This document shows positions 1 to 7,166 of a DNA stretch of 64,000 nt, one piece after another. Within the stretch, counting starts at the first letter, position 1, and every line of letters starts with the position of its first letter. This stretch comes from Sphingopyxis sp. (lineage in GTDB: Bacteria > Pseudomonadota > Alphaproteobacteria > Sphingomonadales > Sphingomonadaceae), in NCBI GenBank assembly GCA_016463225.1, contig JAEMRT010000002.1, forward strand, positions 62,001-126,000, in the 5' to 3' direction. Both the position numbers and the translations under genes were made by a program. The notes under the pieces were generated by a model, which worked only from the letters and a program-made list of their open reading frames with translations, did no database searches and was not told the DNA's origin.

Positions 1-55
1 GCCATGCCGGCGACAGTGCCGCGGGTGTGGGCGCGCAGGGACCAATGCTATTTGT

Positions 56-427
56 TCAGTTGGCTGGGTACTTCGGCGAACCCTGATCACGCCACTCCAT
101 ACTAACCTGCAGGTCGGTTGTCGTGGCTACGTAGCTTCCCCGCCATAGCTCTAGAATTACGGCGGGCCTCCCGTCGATCTTGCCTGATCGCCAGAGGCCG
201 TTGCGACGATCCGAGCCCTGATCGATAACGACAGTCCTACCGCCAAATCGAAACGTATGGCGCAACCCGGTCGGCGTCGAGACATACCGCAAGGTGCAAT
301 ATACCTCGGTGGCCCCGTCCTCGTCGGATTCGGTAACGTTCTGATAGGTGCAGCTTTGTGGAAATGGCCCATCCTGTGCGGCGGCCGATGAGGTAAAAAG
401 CGCGAGCGCTGAGATCAGTTCGAGCAT
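56..427 (-). CDS. Small putative secreted protein, unknown function
   Basis: A protein of about 123 residues. The N-terminus is hydrophobic and ends in Ala-Ala-Ala-Gln, like a signal peptidase I site at about residue 17, so export to the periplasm is likely. The mature part has two cysteines about 15 residues apart that could form a disulfide, and it is rich in beta-prone and Trp/Arg segments. I do not recognise a family. The ATG at 427 has a G-rich Shine-Dalgarno-like stretch just upstream. The frame stays open to a GTG at 499, and starting upstream would give the signal peptide a basic n-region that it otherwise lacks, so the start is uncertain. It is the leftmost complete gene and lies within island 1. 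Confidence 0.5.
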   Translation of the reverse strand: MLELISALALFTSSAAAQDGPFPQSCTYQNVTESDEDGATEVYCTLRYVSTPTGLRHTFRFGGRTVVIDQGSDRRNGLWRSGKIDGRPAVILELWRGSYVATTTDLQVSMEWRDQGSPKYPAN

Positions 428-605
428 GCATCCCCCGTGTTCCAATCTTGATACCGAGAGCCGCGATCGGTGTCGAGCGCGGTGCTTCGGCCGGACCACG
501 ATAGCCTAAGTATTGTAGATCAATGCCTTGCGGGCAGTCGCCCCCTAATTTCTACTTAGATGCTCACCTTTACCAGTCGAGCCGGATCGAAGGATGTCTC
601 ATCGC

Positions 606-1214
606 CTACTTGTTGCCCTGCCTATTCCACTCAGGCTTGATGAGACGGATAAGTCCCGTCTCCAGTCCTGGTGCGCCATCCACCGGCAAACCGTTCCATT
701 CGAAGCTAGGCGGGGTCGCTACGAGAACTTGGACGCGTGCTCCTGCCCGAAGCGTCTCCAAGATGCGACCTTTGATGTGCGCGGAGGTTTTTTGGCCTTT
801 GTGGCCGCGGATGTAATGGCCAAGCCGCGTCCGAAGAGCATTACGGGTCAATCCGACGTATTTGATCCAGCCATCGACCGCGAACGCATATACCCCTGCT
901 TCGGAAGGCGTCGCCGCGCTGTAGCCGAAGCTGTCGTCGTCGGTAAGCGAGCAGTCGCAGAGCAGGACGAACTGGGCTTCAATAAGTTTCTCGATTGGCC
1001 AAGGCTCAATCGGAATGGAAGCCCTTTTCGCTGTACGGTCCGAAGGCGTCCGCGCTTCACGAGGCATTCCCCTAATGAGCGTATTGCGGACATGCTGAGG
1101 CCGAATATCCAAGAAATGAGCAATCTCGGTGCGAGAGAAACCGGCAAGATCTAATGCCCTAATTTTATCCGCCTTCGTTGTCAGGCCTTCGACGATTTTC
1201 TGCGGTAGCGGCAT
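606..1214 (-). CDS. GIY-YIG nuclease domain protein with N-terminal helix-turn-helix
   Basis: A 202-residue protein. Residues about 12-48 look like a helix-turn-helix, with an Ile-Arg-Ala-Leu-Asp-Leu-Ala-Gly-Phe-Ser start and a recognition-like helix. The GIY-YIG core follows: Gly-Val-Tyr at 107-109, Tyr-Val-Gly at 119-121 (nine residues between the tyrosines), a likely catalytic Arg at 128 and the metal-binding Glu at about 185, followed by Lys-Pro-Glu-Trp-Asn, common near the end of this fold. The residues needed for DNA cleavage therefore appear intact. Known families with this fold include homing endonucleases, UvrC and mobile-element nucleases; its role here is unknown. It lies downstream of the primase-helicase gene on the same strand, separated by 362 bases of noncoding DNA with repeats. 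Confidence 0.8.
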   Translation of the reverse strand: MPLPQKIVEGLTTKADKIRALDLAGFSRTEIAHFLDIRPQHVRNTLIRGMPREARTPSDRTAKRASIPIEPWPIEKLIEAQFVLLCDCSLTDDDSFGYSAATPSEAGVYAFAVDGWIKYVGLTRNALRTRLGHYIRGHKGQKTSAHIKGRILETLRAGARVQVLVATPPSFEWNGLPVDGAPGLETGLIRLIKPEWNRQGNK

Positions 1215-1576
1215 TTATGAAGACTGGGGGATAAGACCAAAGGCTGCAAGGCAGATTTCTAGAACGCGGGCCATGTGCACCAGTGCTTGAAGCAGTATCA
1301 ATTTGTGAGCGACGGTTTCAAGCGTGAATCCCTCTACGCACGCGCGCGCGCGTTTTGCCAATGGACGGCAAGGCAAGTGAGTATCCGGGGACAGGTAGAC
1401 AAGCACGCTTCGGCTCACCCGGATTGCTCTCACTCGTCCAGTGGCGACACGATAGTCGTAATAAATTCATTTATCAGAATAGTGCTTGTCTACCTGTCTA
1501 CAGCGTCGAAAACATATGAAAATAAAGGATTTGGCGGTGGACGACATGCGCCGTCCACCGCCGGTCCATACGCGCC
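1215..1576. other. Noncoding stretch between nuclease and primase genes
   Basis: No convincing gene is seen; the short open frames here lack family features. The stretch contains a 17-bp perfect inverted repeat around an AT-rich spacer (see separate entry), a short alternating CG tract near 1340-1352, and several copies of the 7-mer TGTCTAC in both orientations. Confidence 0.6.
1390..1498. repeat. 17-bp perfect inverted repeat with AT-rich centre; candidate replication origin
   Basis: GACAGGTAGACAAGCAC at 1390-1406 is the exact reverse complement of 1482-1498. The spacer includes an AT-rich run at about 1459-1482. The 7-mer TGTCTAC occurs at 1487-1493 and 1495-1501, inverted at 1395-1401, and again at 1582-1588 within the last codons of the primase gene. 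Iteron-like repeats flanking an AT-rich segment beside a primase-helicase gene fit a replication origin, but a regulatory operator is equally possible. Confidence 0.5.
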
Positions 1577-3865
1577 TTAGCTGTCTACATCGTCGCCATG
1601 GCGGCGCTGATACGACTCCGCACGTGCTGCGGCACCTGCTCCTGCCCATTCATCGTGGTTGCGGATGGACCATAGCTGACACGACGGGCGAGCATCGTCG
1701 TCGCCCTTCGTATAACGGGTGTGTTTGACTGCGCCGACCTCGTCTTTCAGCCATCCAGCGACCTTCGTGCGAACGTTGCGCGTGTGCCGCTTGAGATCCG
1801 TCGGCACACAGGCAACGAGTTCCTCCAGCCGCACCAGATCGAAGGCAAACGGCCCCTCATGGCCTTCCAGTAGCTCGGCAAGATACTGCTCGGCTTCCGA
1901 AAGGGATCGTCGGCGCATTTCCTGCTTGCCGCTGGTCGTCGGTGCCATGCCCTTCGGATTGAGCACCACCTTGCGCTGCATCAGATAGTGTTTCACCGCA
2001 GCGGGTCCATCGCCGTCAAGGAAGGCGAACAAACGCTCGTAGTATCCTTCGTCAAGCGGACGCATCTCCGATGAGATCACAAGCCAGCGCCTGTCACCGT
2101 TTTCGAGTGGGAGGGCGTCTTCGTGGTTCGTGAAGGCTATGAGGTTGAGGTGGTTGGGGATGGTGTAGATGCTGCGCTTCTTTTCCTCGATGCGCAGCGT
2201 CGGCTCGGTGATGATCGGCTTAAGCCGGTTCGCCATATCGAGTCTGCCCCTGGCCATCAGTTCCTCGATGACAGCGAGGCAGCTGCCTTCCGTCCACACC
2301 GTCCACTGGGACAGCACTTCGTCGTTGGAAGGAAATACCACATTCGGCGCACCGATGATGGCGGTCATCATGCGTCCGATCCAGCTCTTGCCGGTGCCTT
2401 GGCCACCGCGGATCAGAAGCGCATAATGCACCTTCTGCCCAAGTGACTGCACAAGCATTGCGAGATAATCGAGCACGTATCCGCGCTCGGTCTCGTCGGG
2501 CACCACATTGGCCATATGATCGAGAAACACAGCGACATTGCCGGGCTTCGCTTCAACGCCTGAGTCCCGCCAGATATTGTAGCGCCCACCGTCCTCGCCG
2601 TCGGGAAACTCGCTCTTGCCGGGAAGGTAGACGAGCGATTCGAACTTCCTAACGCGCAGCTTTCCCTTGAACACGGCTTCGACAATTGGGCCATCGAAGC
2701 GGTGAGCGAACGCGGCTTTCCACTGTTCTCGCGACCATTTCTTTCCGTCGGAGCGGCGTACGAATGCCTCCGCATCGATCACAAAGACCCACTCGTCTGC
2801 AATGCCCGTGCGTGACGAGACCGGCTCCGTCTGATCGGGAGGCAAGTCGTCGGGAAAGTCTTCCTGCGCACTGGTGCGGGGTATCAGGTCCTCCCGGCCT
2901 GCGATGTGGAGCACTTTATAGAGAGTCCGGATGGTGACGCTGCGGCCGCCGCGGTCAGCGTTGAGGCTGTTCCATCGCTTCTCTACCAATTGCGAATGAT
3001 CGGAGTATTGGGGATCACCCGCGCTCCACAGCACGAACTCTTCGCGTCCCGCGCCTGCCGTGGCATGGTGACACGCCATCATCAGGTCGAGCCAAGCACC
3101 CTGGTCACGAAAGCAAGTCGGATCGAGGCCATCCAGCATCGCGGCGAGCTGTTCCGGTTCCAATTCTCCGCCGTCTGCGCTAGCTCCGCGTTCAGGCTTG
3201 CGGAGGCAACCGAGCAGCGTTTCTGGAGCATCGCCGACAGTGGCAAGAGGCTCGGAGAGGCTATCCCACCGATAGGGCCGACCAGTATCAGGGTGGATCG
3301 ACCCAGGCGCAACGACCTGGCGACCGTATGACTTGAACTCGATACCCGGATATTCCTTCACGCTCTCGCTGAGATCATTGCCCTCAGGCCTGCGCATGTA
3401 GAAATGAAAACCGCCGCCGGTGACGACCTGCGGATAGTCGTCCAGTCTGAATTTCAAGTCCTTCTGCAACCGGTCAACCGGATCGTCACCATCCTTAAAG
3501 TTCCTCGGATCGACATCAACGACGAGGTCACAGGACCGGAGTCTCACACCGACGTTGCAGCCGCCGTCGGCCATGCGCTGCCGCGCTTCGTGTACAGACA
3601 TAGGCGCGGCGGTGCGCCAGCCCTTCAAAGGCACCTTTCCGATCTTCTTCCCATGCTGATCGAGATCATCGGGGCCGTGCAGCTTGATGAGTTCGTATCC
3701 AGTGCCTTCAAACGGTAACAAGTCGTCGGGGAGAAAACCGAATGAGGGTGCCCCAGAGATTGATGGGGGGACATCCTCGTGACCGTCGAAGCTGCCCATT
3801 CTTGCCTCTTCGCCGCTGGGCGCGCCGTTCACATCGGCGCGCCCACTCTTTCCCGAGTATGTCAT
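1577..3865 (-). CDS. Bifunctional primase-polymerase / superfamily 3-like helicase
   Basis: A 762-residue replication protein. The N-terminal primase-polymerase domain shows the acidic Val-Val-Asp-Val-Asp-Pro motif at about 115-120 and a Gly-Gly-Gly-Phe-His-Phe motif at about 150-155, as in archaeo-eukaryotic-type (Prim-Pol, D5-associated) primases. The C-terminal helicase half has a Walker A Gly-Gly-Gln-Gly-Thr-Gly-Lys-Ser at 487-494, followed by a Walker-B-like region and a segment matching virulence-associated E / DUF5906 helicases. Such fusions start autonomous replication of integrated elements, plasmids and satellites after excision. The ATG at 3865 overlaps the upstream regulator stop by four bases, so the two are probably co-translated. 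The neighbours (AlpA-like protein, integrase) support a mobile-element role. Confidence 0.88.
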   Translation of the reverse strand: MTYSGKSGRADVNGAPSGEEARMGSFDGHEDVPPSISGAPSFGFLPDDLLPFEGTGYELIKLHGPDDLDQHGKKIGKVPLKGWRTAAPMSVHEARQRMADGGCNVGVRLRSCDLVVDVDPRNFKDGDDPVDRLQKDLKFRLDDYPQVVTGGGFHFYMRRPEGNDLSESVKEYPGIEFKSYGRQVVAPGSIHPDTGRPYRWDSLSEPLATVGDAPETLLGCLRKPERGASADGGELEPEQLAAMLDGLDPTCFRDQGAWLDLMMACHHATAGAGREEFVLWSAGDPQYSDHSQLVEKRWNSLNADRGGRSVTIRTLYKVLHIAGREDLIPRTSAQEDFPDDLPPDQTEPVSSRTGIADEWVFVIDAEAFVRRSDGKKWSREQWKAAFAHRFDGPIVEAVFKGKLRVRKFESLVYLPGKSEFPDGEDGGRYNIWRDSGVEAKPGNVAVFLDHMANVVPDETERGYVLDYLAMLVQSLGQKVHYALLIRGGQGTGKSWIGRMMTAIIGAPNVVFPSNDEVLSQWTVWTEGSCLAVIEELMARGRLDMANRLKPIITEPTLRIEEKKRSIYTIPNHLNLIAFTNHEDALPLENGDRRWLVISSEMRPLDEGYYERLFAFLDGDGPAAVKHYLMQRKVVLNPKGMAPTTSGKQEMRRRSLSEAEQYLAELLEGHEGPFAFDLVRLEELVACVPTDLKRHTRNVRTKVAGWLKDEVGAVKHTRYTKGDDDARPSCQLWSIRNHDEWAGAGAAARAESYQRRHGDDVDS

Positions 3866-4101
3866 CGCGCCACCTCCCCACGCACGAACGCGTCAAGATC
3901 GTCAACGTGGTAACGGACGAGCTTGTTCTGGATCACATGGTAGCGAGGGCCTTCGCCGCGCGAACGCCAAGTTTTCAGAGTACCGGCTGAGCACCCGAGG
4001 TACGCGGCAGCGCCCTCACTATCGAGCCAAGGCGTCTGATTATGGGTTTCGAGGACTCGCCGCAGCGCGCCCTCGATCTCAAAGATCGAGTCCGATTGCA
4101 T
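3862..4101 (-). CDS. AlpA-like helix-turn-helix regulator / excisionase
   Basis: A 79-residue protein. Its centre reads Leu-Asp-Ser-Glu-Gly-Ala-Ala-Ala-Tyr-Leu-Gly and continues to a Lys-Thr-Trp-Arg-Ser-Arg-Gly turn and a tyrosine-rich strand. This is the MerR/excisionase-type winged HTH of the AlpA and HTH_17 families, which control integrase genes or act as excision factors. The ATG at 4101 was chosen over an in-frame TTG at 4107 because AAGGAG lies seven bases ahead of it. The gene overlaps the primase start by ATGA and follows the integrase on the same strand, so it probably controls replication and excision of island 1. Confidence 0.82.
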   Translation of the reverse strand: MQSDSIFEIEGALRRVLETHNQTPWLDSEGAAAYLGCSAGTLKTWRSRGEGPRYHVIQNKLVRYHVDDLDAFVRGEVAR

Positions 4102-4245
4102 CTGCAATCTCCTTCATATGGAGGGGATTGCCGGAAACTCTCTCGCTTGCTCACTTGGGCACAGTCCGGCGACCGCAACGCGACACCGAGGGCGTCCCAA
4201 TCTTCGCGTTCGACCCTGCTTAACTCGGGTCAGCTGAAAACGGCC

Positions 4246-5439
4246 TTAACGGACAGAAATAAGTTTGCGGCCCAACGGATAGATCGTTCCACCGTCTTGG
4301 ATATGGGCGACTGGCAACTTCAACCCTTCCGCAAAAACCAAATCCTCCAGCGCCTGCGCGTGCGTGCGCAATTGCTCGACCAAGTGCTGGGCATGGACGT
4401 ATCCGCCACTTGCGCCGGGCAGCTTCTGGCCGAGCAGCAGGGCGCTTTCGGCGTAGGGCACCCCAGCGGCGATGTAGAGCGTGCGTGCATGGTGGCGATA
4501 TTCATGCGGGCTCGGAAGCCCCTTCTCCTTCGGTTCCTCGATGTGGCCGCTGCGACTGGTCACCGACGGCCAAAGCCAATCGCTCGCCAACGGCTCATCG
4601 CTCTGCATCCGACGCGTAAGGATGGCCGCAAGCCGCGAACCCATCGGAAGTTGGAGCGGTTCGTCGCTCGTCTTCATATGCGTCAGGGTCAGCACAGCCT
4701 TCTCGGCATTCACGTCCTCACGACGCACCTGCAATATGGAAGAGCGCCGGGCGCCTGTCAGCAGCATGGAGATGTGAAGATCGCGCCTCGCCGGACTGAG
4801 CCGAAGCACGTCGGACCACCAGACAGACAAGTCAAGCGGCGCGACCTTGCGCCGCTTCGTCGAAGGGACGTGAAGCGCGGCCACCGGATTGCCGACTAGG
4901 GTCTCATCGATCCGCATGGCCGTGTTTACGACTGCCCGCAGCGTCCGCATCACCGACGCACCCGTTGTCTCGCCGTGCTTCCGCTTGAGATCGCCGAACA
5001 GATCTCGCACCATCTGCCGCGAGATGTCGGCCACGGCCTTCTTTCGCCAAGCTTTCAGATAGTGGTCGAGGTGGTAGCGATAGCCCTCTTCTGTCCGTGG
5101 CCGGTGGGGCTTTTCAGACAAGTGGGCCTCCAGCGCGTGCTCCAAGGTAATGCCCGTCTCGTCGGGCCCATCCGTCGGGTCAATCCCCGACTGTATCTGC
5201 GACATCAGCGCCTTCGCGCGATTGCGGGCATCTCGCAGTCCGATCCGGTCCACGCGGTCAATTTTCACCCGCACAGTACGAACGTGGCGGCCGTTCCGAC
5301 GGACGTCGCCCTGACAAGCGTATGATTTTGTCGTTTTGTGGCAGATCACCATCAAGCCTTTGACTTGGCTATCACGGTGGATGCCCGAGCCTAAGGGCAA
5401 ATCCCGTATGCGGGCTTCGGTGAGGTTGAGTACGGCCAT
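4246..5439 (-). CDS. Tyrosine recombinase/integrase of island 1
   Basis: A 397-residue phage-type integrase with an N-terminal arm-binding region, a core-binding region at about 95-190 and a catalytic domain. Visible catalytic residues are Arg231 (Thr-Gly-Ala-Arg-Arg), His312-x-x-Arg315 and Tyr347 (Gly-Gly-Tyr-Val-His). The second histidine position, normally in Leu-Gly-His, is Leu-Gly-Gln (Gln338), a variation at a usually conserved but not absolutely required site. A GGAGA Shine-Dalgarno lies seven bases before the ATG at 5439. The gene starts about 150 bases from the tRNA-Lys-derived attachment repeat, as expected for the enzyme that inserted island 1. Confidence 0.92.
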   Translation of the reverse strand: MAVLNLTEARIRDLPLGSGIHRDSQVKGLMVICHKTTKSYACQGDVRRNGRHVRTVRVKIDRVDRIGLRDARNRAKALMSQIQSGIDPTDGPDETGITLEHALEAHLSEKPHRPRTEEGYRYHLDHYLKAWRKKAVADISRQMVRDLFGDLKRKHGETTGASVMRTLRAVVNTAMRIDETLVGNPVAALHVPSTKRRKVAPLDLSVWWSDVLRLSPARRDLHISMLLTGARRSSILQVRREDVNAEKAVLTLTHMKTSDEPLQLPMGSRLAAILTRRMQSDEPLASDWLWPSVTSRSGHIEEPKEKGLPSPHEYRHHARTLYIAAGVPYAESALLLGQKLPGASGGYVHAQHLVEQLRTHAQALEDLVFAEGLKLPVAHIQDGGTIYPLGRKLISVR

Positions 5440-5460
5440 ATGACATTCTCCATAAACACC

Positions 5461-5508
5461 GCGTCAGACACCGAACGGCCACCCTCCTTGGTTGCCGTTG
5501 GCTGACGC
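5461..5508. repeat. Nested inverted repeats between integrase 1 and its attachment site
   Basis: GCGTCAG at 5461-5467 pairs with CTGACGC at 5502-5508. Inside it, AACGGC at 5474-5479 pairs with GCCGTT at 5494-5499. The spacing is uneven, so this is an imperfect hairpin. Its position suggests recombinase or excisionase arm sites, or a folded element of the integrase leader. No binding has been shown. Confidence 0.35.
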
Positions 5509-5589
5509 AGAATGACTGAATGTCGCGGTTTTACGTGCTTGCGAGCCGCCTGATGACCATGATTAGCCTCAGATTACCGGTCGATGCGC

Positions 5590-5638
5590 AACTTTTAATC
5601 AGTAGGTCGCTGGTTCGAACCCAGCAGGGCTCACCATA
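5590..5638 (+). repeat. Attachment repeat: 3' half of tRNA-Lys(TTT), copy 1
   Basis: A 49-bp perfect copy of 12334-12382. It starts in the anticodon loop (CTTTTAA) and contains the variable loop, the T arm (TGGTTCGAACCCA) and the acceptor 3' strand ending in GGGCTCACCA. The bases to the left do not complete a tRNA (no matching GAGCCC acceptor strand or D arm), so it is a remnant, not a working tRNA gene. It marks the junction between islands 1 and 2. Confidence 0.88.
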
Positions 5639-5716
5639 AATCAAGCACTTAGCGAGAGCATGGTGAAGCGGTCGGCGGGCTAGGTAACGCACAAGGTAAC
5701 ATACGGGGGGGGCGTG

Positions 5717-6571
5717 ATGGTCGACACCAAGCGGGAACCGTTTCCTTACACGGATGATTTCCGACGAGCGAAGCGCAACAGCCTGATTTGGTCCGGAATC
5801 ACACTGGCCGTCGCCCTCGGCACTCCCCAAATCGAAGAAGGTTTAGCTACCGTCGGGTCGATCGGGGTCAACCTCGGGTACGAACAGGGTGTTTTGGTTG
5901 TCGTTTCGGGCGTGATTGCAATATTCATGATCATCGGCTTCGTGCAAGCCCTGCAACGAATGCGGCTCCACGCCAGCAATCTTTTTTACGGCGACACCGA
6001 TGTTGAAGCTGTTTTTGCCAAGCTCAGCAAGGATGCGAGGGAAGCGATTTACCGCATAAAGGACGCAAAACAAACGTTTGCGAGTAGCGCAGGCCGGATC
6101 AAAAACGAGACAGATGAAATAGCGCGGCTGGCGCAACAGTTGGAAAATCCAAACGAGTTTGCTCCGCCGCGGCCACCTCACCGACGCGGTGGCAATCTGC
6201 CAGAATTGGATGAATTACAGGCAATCCGTGCGCAATACGCTGCCCTGCAAAAATGGGCTGACGAGATAAAACCTTCGATTAAGACAGCGGTCAATAATTC
6301 AGCTGGCGCTAGGTATGAGGCGGTCGAAAGGCTGAAAAACCTCGGCAGCTTCATTTTTTCAGAGTTCAGCAAGAGCGGCGAATCATACGAACAACTTGTC
6401 TCCAACGAGGTTTCGGCCTTGGAGCACAAGGTTTCCACTTTGAAGCAGTTTCACGACGGGATCTATCGTGCCGATAGGTGGTGGTTTTGGACCTATGACG
6501 TGGCGACAGTGATCCTACTTTGGGGGGTATCGATGATACCGTTTGTTCGCGCGCTTAATCTGCCGTCTTAA
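5717..6571 (+). CDS. Membrane protein with central coiled coil, unknown function
   Basis: A 284-residue protein. A probable hydrophobic segment lies near residues 24-37, a clear transmembrane helix at about 58-80 and another near the C-terminus at about 255-277 with several tryptophans. The middle is long, helical and charged, with a Pro-Pro-Arg-Pro-Pro-His-Arg-Arg hinge near 155 that separates two coiled-coil-like halves. I recognise no enzymatic motif. The ATG at 5717 follows a run of eight G residues that can serve as Shine-Dalgarno. The gene begins 80 bases after the attachment repeat and is AT-richer than the backbone. Membrane proteins of this build occur as island cargo, sometimes in defence systems, but no effector partner is visible here. 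Confidence 0.75.
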   Translation: MVDTKREPFPYTDDFRRAKRNSLIWSGITLAVALGTPQIEEGLATVGSIGVNLGYEQGVLVVVSGVIAIFMIIGFVQALQRMRLHASNLFYGDTDVEAVFAKLSKDAREAIYRIKDAKQTFASSAGRIKNETDEIARLAQQLENPNEFAPPRPPHRRGGNLPELDELQAIRAQYAALQKWADEIKPSIKTAVNNSAGARYEAVERLKNLGSFIFSEFSKSGESYEQLVSNEVSALEHKVSTLKQFHDGIYRADRWWFWTYDVATVILLWGVSMIPFVRALNLPS

Positions 6572-6806
6572 CGCTCGCACCATATCGAACCGGCGTCAAA
6601 TGCGACGGCACGATCGCGAGATATGGGCCTTTCGCGCCGCACGTCCGACATTTGAACCGCTCGCGCCACCACGTAAAGCTATCGTTGGTCGCGCTCATTT
6701 CGAGCAGCTTGTCGAGACCGATCGTCGTCACGCGCTCGCATCCGCGGCAAGTCAGCTTGGCGGTGACGACATTTCGCAGCCAGCCACAAACGCGATCGAG
6801 TTCCAT
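6555..6806 (-). CDS. Small zinc-ribbon protein
   Basis: An 83-residue protein with two Cys-x-x-Cys pairs, Cys-Arg-Gly-Cys near residue 20 and Cys-Arg-Thr-Cys near residue 53. They are separated by a helix with Leu-Asp-Lys-Leu-Leu, a spacing typical of a zinc ribbon. A few short zinc-finger proteins of this type are common in alphaproteobacteria, with unknown roles. It converges with the membrane protein gene and the two overlap by 17 bases at their 3' ends. No strong Shine-Dalgarno is seen, so the start could differ. Confidence 0.55.
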   Translation of the reverse strand: MELDRVCGWLRNVVTAKLTCRGCERVTTIGLDKLLEMSATNDSFTWWRERFKCRTCGAKGPYLAIVPSHLTPVRYGASVKTAD

Positions 6807-7166
6807 CGCCCGACGCTAGCGATGTTCTCATCTTGTTCGCAATGATTCGGTCGTGCTGACGGGGCAAAATGCGAAAACGGACTTCAACCAATCTGGAATC
6901 TTCCCATCCGTGACTCTGGCGGTCCACAGAAAAGGGCGGCAAGGTCGTCCCCTACCGCGCTTCCTGAGACGTCCCGCTCACCTAATTGGCGAAGCGTTGC
7001 GAAAAGGTGACTAGCTTACATTCCAGGTCGTCGGCGCGCAGCCCGTCACCGCGTGAAGGATTACGACGCTCTGATCCTCGCCATCATAGGTGGGGCGCGG
7101 CAGCCTGCCGCTTCTACATACACGCGAGCGTCGCGAGCTTCCAAGGCGCTCCGTAAGGTCCAAGGA
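6807..7166. other. Noncoding stretch, nothing recognised
   Basis: This lies between the start of the zinc-ribbon gene and the stop of the beta-helix lipoprotein gene. No open frame with family features, repeat or convincing hairpin terminator was seen. The promoter of the zinc-ribbon gene should lie at its left end. Confidence 0.5.

Larger units (their letters stand above)
1..5638. mobile_element. Genomic island 1 (left end outside window), integrated at tRNA-Lys
   Basis: The right end is the 49-bp tRNA-Lys 3' repeat at 5590-5638, next to a leftward tyrosine integrase. Gene content is a GIY-YIG nuclease, a primase-polymerase/helicase, an AlpA-like HTH protein and the integrase, all on the minus strand. 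This resembles small self-replicating integrative elements or P4-type satellites. No structural phage or conjugation genes are visible in the part seen. The left boundary and the intact tRNA-Lys must lie before position 1, because the repeat here is only the displaced 3' half. Confidence 0.75.

Noticed and set aside
594-1154. A 186-residue plus-strand open frame opposite the GIY-YIG gene
   Set aside because: The minus-strand frame has an intact GIY-YIG core. The plus frame has no family features.
1332-1356. Alternating CG tract as a functional Z-DNA or repeat element
   Set aside because: It is very short and such tracts are common in GC-rich genomes.
5590-5638. A working tRNA-Lys gene
   Set aside because: Only the 3' half from the anticodon loop onward is present. 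The sequence to the left has no D arm or matching acceptor strand. The same holds for 12334-12382.
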